64,000 nt of DNA, taken from positions 5,766,001 through 5,830,000 of the forward strand of contig OU452224.1 of assembly GCA_911728455.2 (NCBI GenBank), written 5' to 3'. Shown piece after piece: positions 11,070 to 22,700 of this stretch; position 1 is the first letter of the stretch; the number at the start of each line of letters is the position of its first letter. The notes beneath the pieces are model-generated. The model was not told where the DNA came from. It did no database searches and saw only the letters and a list, made by a program, of their open reading frames with translations. This stretch comes from Marthasterias glacialis. Taxonomy: Eukaryota > Echinodermata > Asteroidea > Forcipulatida > Asteriidae. The position numbers were made by a program, and so were the translations under genes.

Positions 11070-14000
11070 GGCTGCTCCAAGTGCACTTCAAACGCCTGTC
11101 TAATGGCACTTTTGTACACGAAGCTGTAACAGAGTGAAAACAAGACTTAGCAACGACTCTATCTCCCAAAGTATTGGCGGGAAACTGACAAGTCTGACAC
11201 TGTTGGAAAGCCCTGCTCATGGGCTTTTCCGAAATTACCGGTCTTGGGGCTGCGGGATAAACAGGGAGGTTGCCAGGGACCGCGGAAGGGGGACACCCCG
11301 AGGATGTCAAGTGCATACGGACATGCTGTGTGTGCGTCAACAATAGCCAAGGCTACTACGTGTGTACTGGATCGAAGCCAGCCAAAAAAAAAAACGCCGA
11401 AAAAAGAAGTCGGCAGCACCACGGCCAATAACTCCAAAAATAATGGGGCTAGAGAGAAATTTCTTGTACCTGCAGTTAGTTACCATAGTCCTGCATCCGC
11501 AAATCTGGTTTTCCCGGCCAGCCAGGGCCATCTTCCGCCTTGAAACGACCAGGGAGCGGGGCTGCTCCAAGTGCACTTCAAACGCCTGTCTAATGGCACT
11601 TTTGTACACGAAGCTGTAACAGAGTGAAAACAAGACTTAGCAACGACTCTATCTCCCAAAGTATTGGCGGGAAACTGACAAGTCTAACACTGTTGAAAAG
11701 CCCTGCTCATGGGCTTTCCGAAAATGCCAGTCTTGGGGCTGCAGGATAAACAGGGAGGTTGCCAGGGACCGCGGAAGGAGGACACCCCGAGGATGTCAAG
11801 TGCATACGGACATGCTGTGTGTGCGTCAACAATAGCCAAGGCTGCTACGTGTGTACTGGATCGAAGCCAGCCAAAAAAAAAAACGCCGAAAAAAGAAGTC
11901 GGCAGCACCACGACCAATAACTCCAAAAATAATGGGGCTAGAGAGAAATTTCTTGTACCTGCAGTTAGCTACCATAGTCCTGCATCCGAAAATCTGGTTT
12001 TCCCGGCCAGCCAGGGCCATCGTCCGCCTTGAAACGACCAGGGAGCGGGGCTGCTCCAAGTGCGCTTCAAATGCCTGTCTAATGGCACTTTTGTACACGA
12101 AGCTGTAACAGAGTGAAAACAAGACTTAGCAACGACTCTATCTCCCAAAGTATTGGCGGGAAACTGACAAGTCTGACACTGTTGAAAAGCCCTGCTCATG
12201 GGCTTTCCGAAAATGCCAGTCTGGGTGCTGCGGGATAAACAGAGAGGTTGCCAGGGACCGCGGAAGGAGGACACCCCGAGGATGTCCAGTGCATACGGAC
12301 ATGCTGTGTGTGCGTCAACAATAGCCAAAGCTACTACGTGTGTACTGGATCGAAGCCAGCAAAAAAAAAAAAAAAACCGCCGAAAAAAGAAGTCGGCAGC
12401 ACCAAGGCCAATAAGTCCAGAAATAATGGAGCTAGAGAGAAATTTCTTGTACCTGCAGTTAGCTACCATAGTCCTGCATCCGCAAATCTGGTTTTCCCGG
12501 CCAGCCAGGGCCATCTTCCGCCTCGAAACGACCAGGGAGCGGGGCTGCTCCGAGTGCGCTTCAAACGCCTGTCTAATGGCACTTTTGTACACGAAGCTGT
12601 AACAGAGTGAAAACAAGACTTAGCAACGACTCTATCTCTCAAAGTATTGGCGGGAAACTGACAAGTCTGACACTGTTGGAAAGCCCTGCTCATGGGCTTT
12701 TCCGAAATTACCGGTCTTGGGGCTGCGGGATAAACAGGGAGGTTGCCAGGGACCGCGGAAGGGGGACACCCCGAGGATGTCAAGTGCATACGGACATGCT
12801 GTGTGTGCGTCAACAATAGCCAAGGTTGCTACGTGTGTACTGGATCGAAGCCAGCCAAAAAAAAAAAACGCCGAAAAAAGAAGTCGGCAGCACCACGGCC
12901 AATAACTCCAAAAATAATGGGGCTAGAGAGAAATTTCATGTACCTGCAGTTAGCTACCATAGTCCTGCATCCGAAAATCTAGTTTTCCCGGCCAGCCAGA
13001 GCCATCTTCCGCCTTGAAACGACCAGGGAGCGGGGCTGCTCCGAGTGCGCTTCAAACGCCTGTCTAATGGCACTTTTGTACACGAGGCTGTAACAGAGTG
13101 AAAACAAGACTTAGCAACGACGCTATCTCCCAAAGTATTGGCGGTAAACTGACAAGTCTGACACTGTTGAAAAGCCCTGCTCATGGGCTTTCCGAAAATG
13201 CCGGTCTTGGGGCTGCAGGATAAACAGGGAGGTTGCCAGGGACCGCGGAAGGAGGACACCCCGAGGATGTCAAGTGCATACGGACATGCTGTGTGTGCGT
13301 CAACAATAGCCAAGGCTGCTACGTGTGTACTGGATCGAAGCCAGCCAAAAAAAAAAAAACGCCGAAAAAAGAAGTCGGCAGCACCACGGCAAATAACTCC
13401 AAAAATAATGGGGCTAGAGAGAAATTTCTTGTACCTGCAGTTAGCTACCATAGTCCTGCATCCGAAAATCTGGTTTTCCCGGCCAGCCAGGGCCATCTTC
13501 CGCCTTGAAACGACCAGGGAGCGGGGCTGCTCCAAGTGCACTTCAAACGCCTGTCTAATGGCACTTTTGTACACGAAGCTGTAACAGAGTGAAAACAAGA
13601 CTTAGCAACGACTCTATCTCCCAAAGTATTGGCGGGAAACTGACAAGTCTGACACTGTTGAAAAGCCCTGCTCATGGGCTTTCCGAAAAAGCCGGTCTTG
13701 GGGCTGCAGGATAAACAGGGAGGTTGCCAGGGACCGCGGAAGGAGGACACCCCGAGGATGTCAAGTGCATACGGACATGCTGTGTGTGCGTCAACAATAG
13801 CCAAGGCTGCTACGTGTGTACTGGATCGAAGCCAGCCAAAAAAAAAAACGCCGAAAAAAGAAGTCGGCAGCACCACGGCCAATAACTCCAAAAATAATGG
13901 GGCTAGAGAGAAATTTCTTGTACCTGCAGTTAGCTACCATAGTCCTGCATCCGAAAATCTCGTTTTCCCGGCCAGCCAGTGCCATCTTCCGCCTTGAAAC

Positions 14001-15825
14001 GACCAGGGAGCGGGGCTGCTCCGAGTGCGCTTCAAACGCCTGTCTAAAGGCACTTTTGTACACGAAGCTGTAACAGAGTGAAAACAAGACTTAGCAACGA
14101 CTCTATCTCCCAAAGTATTGGCGGGAAACTGACAAGTCTAACACTGTTGAAAAGCCCTGCTCATGGGCTTTCCGAAAATGCCGGTCTTGGGGCTGCAGGA
14201 TAAACAGGGAGGTTGCCAGGGACCGCGGAAGGAGGACACCCCGAGGATATCAAGTGCATACGGACATGCTGTGTGTGCGTCAACAATAGCCAAGGCTGCT
14301 ACGTGTGTACTGGATCGAAGCCAGCCAAAAAAAAAAAACGCCGAAAAAAGAAGTCGGCAGCACCACGGCCAATAACTCCAAAAATAATGGGGCTAGAGAG
14401 AAATTTCTTGTACCTGCAGTTAGCTACCATAGTCCTGCATCCGAAAATCTGGTTTTCCCGGCCAGCCAGGGCCATCGTCCGCCTTGAAACGACCAGGGAG
14501 CGGGGCTGCTCCAAGTGCGCTTCAAATGCCTGTCTAATGGCACTTTTGTACACGAAGCTGTAACAGAGTGAAAACAAGACTTAGCAACGACTCTATCTCC
14601 CAAAGTATTGGCGGGAAACTGACAAGTCTGACACTGTTGAAAAGCCCTGCTCATGGGCTTTCCGAAAATGCCGGTCTGGGTGCTGCGGGATAAACAGGGA
14701 GGTTGCCAGGGACCGCGGAAGGAGGACACCCCGAGGATGTCCAGTGCATACGGACATGCTGTGTGTGCGTCAACAATAGCCAAAGCTACTACGTGTGTAC
14801 TGGATCGAAGCCAGCAAAAAAAAAAAAAAAAAAACGCCGAAAAAAGAAGTCGGCAGCACCAAGGCCAATAAGTCCAGAAATAATGGGGCTAGAGAGAAAT
14901 TTCTTGTACCTGCAGTTAGCTACCATAGTCCTGCATCCGCAAATCTGGTTTTCCCGGCCAGCCAGGGCCATCTTCCGCCTCGAAACGACCAGGGAGCGGG
15001 GCTGCTCCGAGTGCGCTTCAAACGCCTGTCTAATGGCACTTTTGTACACGAAGCAGTAACAGAGTGAAAACAAGACTTAGCAACGACTCTATCTCTCAAA
15101 GTATTGGCGAGAAACTGACAAGTCTGACACTGTTGGAAAGCCCTGCTCATGGGCTTTTCCGAAAATACCGGTCTTGGGGCTGCGGGATAAACAGGGAGGT
15201 TGCCAGGGACCGCGGAAGGGGGACACCCCGAGGATGTCAAGTGCATACGGACATGCTGTGTGTGCGTCAACAATAGCCAAGGTTGCTACGTGTGTACTGG
15301 ATCGAAGCCAGCCAAAAAAAAAAAACGCCGAAAAAAGAAGTCGGCAGCACCACGGCCAATAACTCCAAAAATAATGGGGCTAGAGAGAAATTTCTTGTAC
15401 CTGCAGTTAGCTACCATAGTCCTGCATCCGAAAATCTGGTTTTCCCGGCCAGCCAGGGCCATCTTCCGCCTTGAAACGACCAGGGAGCGGGGCTGCTCCG
15501 AGTGCGCTTCAAACGCCTGTCTAATGGCACTATTGTACACGAGGCTGTAACAGAGTGAAAACAAGACTTAGCAACGACGCTATCTCCCAAAGTATTGGCG
15601 GTAAACTGACAAGTCTGACACTGTTGAAAAGCCCCGCTCATGGGCTTTCCGAAAATGCTGGTCTTGGGGCTGCGGGATAAACAGGGAGGTTGCCAGGGAC
15701 CGCGGAAGGAGGACACCCCGAGGATGTCCAGTGCATACGGACATGATGTGTGTACGTCAACAATAGCCATGGCTGCTACGTGTGTACTGGATCGAAGCCA
15801 GCCAAAAAAAAAAAAAACGCCGAAA
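11070..15825. repeat. Mosaic array segment (units 11219-15640)
   Basis: Phase marks are 11219, 11709, 12198, 12692, 13183, 13674, 14163, 14653, 15149 and 15640. Units 11709/12198/12692 repeat the Q-R-S order of the left 4-mer. The stretch from about 13,935 to 14,770 repeats 7,370-8,200 at an offset of 6,567 bp, including the rare 'gccagtgccatc', 'gtctaaaggcac' and 'ggatatcaag'. The unit at 13674 has 'ccgaaaaagccgg' in place of the usual 'aaaatgccgg'. Confidence 0.75.
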
Positions 15826-18625
15826 AAAGAAGTCGGTGGCGCCACGGCTAATAACTACAGAAATAATGGGGCTAGAGAGAAATTTCTTGTACCTGCAGTT
15901 AGCTACCATAGTCCTGCATCCGAAAATCTGGTTTTCCCGGCCAGCCAGGGCCATCTTCTGCCTTGAAACGACCAGGGAGTGGGGCTGCTCCGAGTGCGCT
16001 TCAAACGCCTGTCTAATGGCACTTTTGTACACGAAGCTGTAACAGAGTGAAAACAAGACTTAGCAACGACTCTATCTCCCAAAGTATTGGCGGGAAACTG
16101 ACAAGTCTGACACTGTTGAAAAGCCCTGCTCATGGGCTTTCCGAAAATGCCGGTCTTGGGGCTGCGGGATAAACAGGGAGGTTGCCAGGGACCGCGGAAG
16201 GAGGACACCCCGAGGGTGTCCAGTGCATACGGACATGCTGTGTGTGCGTCAACAATAGCCAAGGCTACTACGTGTGTACTGGATCGAAGCCAGCCAAAAA
16301 AAAAAAACGCCGAAAAAAGAAGTCGGCAGCACCACGGCCAATAACTCCAAAAATAATGGGGCTAGAGAGAAATTTCTTGTACCTGCAGTTAGCTACGATA
16401 GTCCTGCATCCGCAAATCTGGTTTTCCCGGCCAGCCAGGGCCATCTTCCGCCTTGAAACGACCAGGGAGCGGGGCTGCTCCGAGTGCGCTTCAAACGCCT
16501 GTCTAATGGCACTTTTGTACACGAAGCTGTAACAGAGTGAAAACAAGACTTAGCAACGACTCTATCTCTCAAAGTATTGGCGAGAAACTGACAAGTCTGA
16601 CACTGTTGGAAAGCCCTGCTCATGGGCTTTCCGAAAATACCGGTCTTGGGGCTGCGGGATAAACAGGGCAGTTGCCAGGGACCGCGGAAGGGGGACACCC
16701 CGAGGATGTCAAGTGCATACGGACATGCTGTGTGTGCGTCAACAATAGCCAAGGCTGCTACGTGTGTACTGGATCGAAGCCAGCCGGAAAAAAAAAAACG
16801 CCGAAAAAAGAAGTCGGCAGCACCACGGCCAATAACTCCAAAAATAATGGGGCTAGAGAGAAATTTCTTGTACCTGCAGTTAGCTACCATAGTCCTGCAT
16901 CCGAAAATCTGGTTTTCCCGGCCAGCCAGGGCCATTTTCCGCCTTGAAACGACCAGGGAGCGGGGCTGCTCCGAGTGCGCTTCAAACGCCTGTCTAATGG
17001 CACTTTTGTACACGAGGCTGTAACAGAGTGAAAACAAGACTTAGCAACGAGAAATTTCTTGTACCTGCAGTTAGCTACCATAGTCCTGCATCCGCAAATC
17101 TGGTTTTCCCGGCCAGCCAGGGCCATCTTCCGCCTTGAAACGACCAGGGAGTGGGGCTGCTCCGAGTGCGCTTCAAACGCCTGTCTAATGGCACTTTTGT
17201 ACACGAAGCTGTAACAAAGTGAAAACAAGACTTAGCAACGACTCTATCTCCCAAAGTATTGGCGGGAAACTGACAAGTCTGACACTGTTGAAAAGCCCTG
17301 CTCATGGGCTTTCCGAAAATACCGGTCTTGGGGCTGCGGGATAAACAGGGAGGTTGCCAGGGACCGCGGAAGGAGGACACCCCGAGGGTGTCCAGTGCAT
17401 ACGGACATGCTGTGTGTGCGTCAACAATAGCCAAGGCTACTACGTGTGTACTGGATCGAAGCCAGCCAAAAAAAAAAAACGCCGAAAAAAGAAGTCGGCA
17501 GCACCACGGCCAATAACTCCAAAAATAATGGGGCTAGAGAGAAATTTCTTGTACCTGCAGTTAGCTACCATAGTCCTGCATCCGCAAATCTGGTTTTCCC
17601 GGCCAGCCAGGGCCATCTTCCGCCTTGAAACGACCAGGGAGCGGGGCTGCTCCGAGTGCGCTTCAAACGCCTGTCTAATGGCACTTTTGTACACGAGGCT
17701 GTAACAGAGTGAAAACAAGACTTAGCAACGACGCTATCTCCCAAAGTATTGGCGGTAAACTGACAAGTCTGACACTGTTGAAAAGCCCTGCTCATGGGCT
17801 TTCCGAAAATGCTGGTCTTGGGGCTGCGGGATAAACAGGGAGGTTGCCAGGGACCGCGGAAGGAGGACACCCCGAGGATGTCCAGTGCATACGGACATGA
17901 TGTGTGTACGTCAACAATAGCCATGGCTGCTACGTATGTACTGGATCGAAGCCAGCCAAAAAAAAAAAAAACGCCGAAAAAAGAAGTCGGTGGCGCCACG
18001 GCTAATAACTACAGAAATAATGGGGCTAGAGAGAAATTTCTTGTACCTGCAGTTAGCTACCATAGTCCTGCATCCGCAAATCTGGTTTTCCCGGCCAGCC
18101 AGGGCCATCTTCCGCCTTGAAACGACCAGGGAGTGGGGCTGCTCCGAGTGCGCTTCAAACGCCTGTCTAATGGCACTTTTGTACACGAAGCTGTAACAGA
18201 GTGAAAACAAGACTTAGCAACGACTCTATCTCCCAAAGTATTGGCGGGAAACTGACAAGTCTGACACTGTTGAAAAGCCCTGCTCATGGGCTTTCCGAAA
18301 ATGCCGGTCTTGGGGCTGCGGGATAAACAGGGAGGTTGCCAGGGACCGCGGAAGGAGGACACCCCGAAGGTGTCCAGTGCATACGGACATGCTGTGTGTG
18401 CGTCAACAATAGCCAAGGCTACTACGTGTGTACTGGATCGAAGCCAGCCAAAAAAAAAAACGCCGAAAAAAGAAGTCGGCAGCACCACGGCCAATAACTC
18501 CAAAAATAATGGGGCTAGAGAGAAATTTCTTGTACCTGCAGTTAGTTACCATAGTCCTGCATCCGCAAATCTGGTTTTCCCGGCCAGCCAGGGCCATCTT
18601 CCGCCTTGAAACGACCAGGGAGCGG
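15825..18625. repeat. 2.8-kb segment, right copy of the duplication
   Basis: This is the partner of 8,270-11,070, carrying the same unit order and private variants, including the truncated monomer. Similarity starts inside the unit at 15640, after its A-tract, exactly where the hybrid unit at 8086 changes type. It fades inside the unit at 18286, where 'ctccgagtgcgc' replaces 'ctccaagtgcac' of the left copy. Confidence 0.85.
17051..17241. repeat. Truncated monomer, 191 bp (copy 2)
   Basis: The junction 'agcaacga|gaaatttc' and the length are the same as at 9,495-9,685. One origin followed by segmental duplication is far simpler than two independent deletions at the same base. Confidence 0.9.
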
Positions 18626-19756
18626 GGCTGCTCCGAGTGCGCTTCAAACGCCTGTCTAATGGCACTTTTGTACACGAAGCTGTAACAGAATGAAAACAAG
18701 ACTTAGCAACGACTCTATCTCTCAAAGTATTGGCGAGAAACTGACAAGTCTGACACTGTTGGAAAGCCCTGCTCATGGGCTTTCCGAAAATACCGGTCTT
18801 GGGGCTGCGGGATAAACAGGGCAGTTGCCAGGGACCGCGGAAGGGGGACACCCCGAGGATGTCAAGTGCATACGGACATGCTGTGTGTGCGTCAACAATA
18901 GCCAAGGCTGCTACGTGTGTACTGGATCGAAGCCAGCCAAAAAAAAAAAAAGCCGAAAAAAGAAGTCGGCAGCACCACGGCCAATAACTCCAAAAATAAT
19001 GGGGCTAGAGAGAAATTTCTTGTACCTGCAGTTAGCTACCATAGTCCTGCATCCGAAAATCTGGTTTTCCCGGCCAGCCAGGGCCATCTTCCGCCTTGAA
19101 ACGACCAGGGAGCGGGGCTGCTCCGAATGCGCTTCAAACGCCTGTCTAATGGCACTTTTGTACACGAGGCTGTAACAGAGTGAAAACAAGACTTAGCAAC
19201 GACGCTATCTCCCAAAGTATTGGCGGTAAACTGACAAGTCTGACACTGTTGAAAAGCCCTGCTCATGGGCTTTCCGAAAATGCTAGTCTTGGGGCTGCGG
19301 GATAAACAGGGAGGTTGCCAGGGACCGCGGAAGGAGGACACCCCGAGGATGTCCAGTGCATACGGACATGATGTGTGTACATCAACAATAGCCATGGCTG
19401 CTACGTGTGTACTGGATCGAAGCCAGCAAAAAAAAAAAAAAACGCCGAAAAAAGAAGTCGGTGGCGCCACGGCTAATAACTACAGAAATAATGGGGCTAG
19501 AGAGAAATTTCTTGTACCTGCAGTTAGCTACCATAGTCCTGCATCCGAAAATCTGGTTTTCCCGGCCAGCCAGGGCCATCTTCCGCCTTGAAACGACCAG
19601 GGAGTGGGGCTGCTCCGAGTGCGCTTCAAACGCCTGTCTAATGGCACTTTTGTACACGAAGCTGTAACAGAGTGAAAACAAGACTTAGCAACGACTCTAT
19701 CTCCCAAAGTATTGGCGGGAAACTGACAAGTCTGACACTGTTGAAAATCCCTGCTC
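18625..19756. repeat. Array segment with units 18775 and 19265
   Basis: The unit at 18775 is the 'aaaataccgg' type with 'gggcagttgcc', and its A-tract is followed by 'agccg' instead of 'cgccg'. The unit at 19265 is type T, with 'aatgctagtc' as a private change. Nothing else is present. Confidence 0.75.
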
Positions 19757-22700
19757 ATGGGCTTTCCGAAAATGCCGGTCTTGGGGCTGCGGGATAAACA
19801 GGGAGGTTGCCAGGGACCGCGGAAGGAGGACACCCCGAGGATGTCAAGAGCATACGGACATGCTGTGTGTGCGTCAACAATAGCCAAGGCTGCTACGTGT
19901 GTACTGGATCGAAGCCAGCCAAAAAAAAAACGCCGAAAAAAGAAGTCTGCAGCACCACGGCCAATAACTCCAAAAATAATGGGGCTAGAGAGAAATTTCT
20001 TGTACCTGCAGTTAGCTACCATAGTCCTGCATCCGCAAATCTGGTTTTCCCGGCCAGCCAGGGCCATCTTCCGCCTTGAAACGACCAGGGAGCGGGGCTG
20101 CTCCGAGTGCGCTTCAAACGCCTGTCTAATGGCACTTTTGTACACGAAGCTGTAACAGAGTGAAAACAAGACTTAGCAACGACTCTATCTCTCAAAGTAT
20201 TGGCGGTAAACTGACAAGTCTGACACTGTTGGAAAGCCCTGCTCATGGGCTTTCCGAAAATACCGGTCTTGGGGCTGCGGGATAAACAGGGAGGTTGCCA
20301 GGGACAGCGGAAGGAGGACACCCCGAGGATGTCAAGTGCATACGGACATGCTGTGTGTGCGTCAACAATAGCCAAGGCTGCTACGTGTGTACTGGATCGA
20401 AGCCAGCCAAAAAAAAAACGCCGAAAAAAGAAGTCGGCAGCACCACGGCCAATAACTCCAAAAATAATGGGGCTAGAGAGAAATTTCTTGTACCTGCAGT
20501 TAGCTACCATAGTCCTGCATCCGAAAATCTGGTTTTCCCGGCGAGCCAGGGCCATCTTCCGCCTTGAAACGACCAGGGAGCGGGGCTGCTCCAAGTGCGC
20601 TTCAAACGCCTGTCTAATGGCACTTTTGTACACGAAGCTGTAACAGAGTGAAAACAAGACTTAGCAACGACTCTATCTCCCAAAGTATTGGCGGGAAACT
20701 GACAAGTCTGACACTGTTGAAAAGCCCTGCTCATGGGCTTTCCGAAAATGCCGGTCTTGGGGCTGCAGGATAAACAGGGAGGTTGCCAGGGACCGCGGAA
20801 GGAGGACACCCCGAGGATGTCAAGTGCATACGGACATGCTGTGTGTGCGTCAACAATAGCCAAGGCTGCTACGTGTGTACTGGATCGAAGCCAGCCAAAA
20901 AAAAAACACGCCGAAAAAAGAAGTCGGCAGCACCACGGCCAATAACTCCAAAAATAATGGGGCTAGAGAGAAATTTCTTGTACCTGCAGTTAGCTACCAT
21001 AGTCCTGCATCCGAAAATCTGGTTTTCCCGGCGAGCCAGGGCCATCTTCCGCCTTGAAACGACCAGGGAGCGGGGCTGCTCCAAGTGCGCTTCAAACGCC
21101 TGTCTAATGGCACTTTTGTACACGAAGCTGTAACAGAGTGAAAACAAGACTTAGCAACGACTCTATCTCCCAAAGTATTGGCGGGAAACTGACAAGTCTG
21201 ACACTGTTGAAAAGCCCTGCTCATGGGCTTTCCGAAAATGCCGGTCTTGGGGCTGCAGGATAAACAGGGAGGTTGCCAGGGACCGCGGAAGGAGGACACC
21301 CCGAGGATGTCAAGTGCATACGGACATGCTGTGTGTGCGTCAACAATAGCCAAGGCTGCTACGTGTGTACTGGATCGAAGCCAGCCAAAAAAAAAACACG
21401 CCGAAAAAAGAAGTCGGCAGCACCACGGCCAATAACTCCAAAAATAATGGGGCTAGAGAGAAATTTCTTGTACCTGCAGTTAGCTACCATAGTCCTGCAT
21501 CCGAAAATCTGGTTTTCCCGGCCAGCCAGGGCCATCTTCCGCCTTGAAACGACCAGGGAGCGGGGCTGCTCCAAGTGCGCTTCAAATGCCTGTCTAATGG
21601 CACTTTTGTACACGAAGCTGTAACAGAGTGAAAACAAGACTTAGCAACGACTCTATCTCCCAAAGTATTGGCGGGAAACTGACAAGTCTGACACTGTTGA
21701 AAAGCCCTGCTCATGGGCTTTCCGAAAATGCCGGTCTTGGTGCTGCGGGATAAACAGGGAGGTTGCCAGGGACCGCGGAAGGAGGACACCCCGAGGATGT
21801 CCAGTGCATACGGACATGCTGTGTGTGCGTCAACAATAGCCAAAGCTACTACGTGTGTACTGGATCGAAGCCAGCAAAAAAAAAAAAAAAAACGCCGAAA
21901 AAAGAAGTCGGCAGCACCAAGGCCAATAACTCCAAAAATAATGGGGCTAGAGAGAAATTTCTTGTACCTGCAGTTAGCTACCATAGTCTTGCATCCGAAA
22001 ATCTGGTTTTGCCGGCCAGCCAGGGCCATCTTCCGCCTTGAAACGACCAGGGAGCGGGGCTGCTCCAAGTGCGCTTCAAATGCCTGTCTTATGGCACTTT
22101 TGTACACGAAGCTGTAACAGAGTGAAAATAAGACTTAGCAACGACTCTATCTCCCAAAGTATTGGCGGGAAACTGACAAGTCTGACACTGTTGAAAAGCC
22201 CTGCTCATGGGCTTTCCGAAAATGCCGGTCTTGGGGCTGCGGGATAAACAGGGAGGTTGCCAGGGACCGCGGAAGGAGGACACCCCGAGGATGTCAAGAG
22301 CATACGGACATGCTGTGTGTGCGTCAACAATAGCCAAGGCTGCTACGTGTGTACTGGATCGAAGCCAGCCAAAAAAAAAACGCCGAAAAAAGAAGTCTGC
22401 AGCACCACGGCCAATAACTCCAAAAATAATGGGGCTAGAGAGAAATTTCTTGTACCTGCAGTTAGCTACCATAGTCCTGCATCCGCAAATCTGGTTTTCC
22501 CGGCCAGCCAGGGCCATCTTCCGCCTTGAAACGACCAGGGAGCGGGGCTGCTCCGAGTGCGCTTCAAACGCCTGTCTAATGGCACTTTTGTACACGAAGC
22601 TGTAACAGAGTGAAAACAAGACTTAGCAACGACTCTATCTCTCAAAGTATTGGCGGTAAACTGACAAGTCTGACACTGTTGGAAAGCCCTGCTCATGGGC

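Larger units (their letters stand above)
8270..11070. repeat. 2.8-kb segment, left copy of a duplication (partner 15,825-18,625)
   Basis: Unit order and private variants match the partner block at a constant offset of about 7,555 bp (8577/16132, 9067/16622, 9748/17304, 10238/17794, 10731/18286). Shared private marks are 'gctacgatagtcc', the A-tract preceded by 'gccgg', 'cagggcagttgcc', the same 191-bp truncated monomer, 'acaaagtgaaaac' and 'ccgaaggtgtcc'. Private differences include 'ggggctaagg' near 9,293 and 'ggggcagagag' near 10,957, found only here. Confidence 0.85.
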
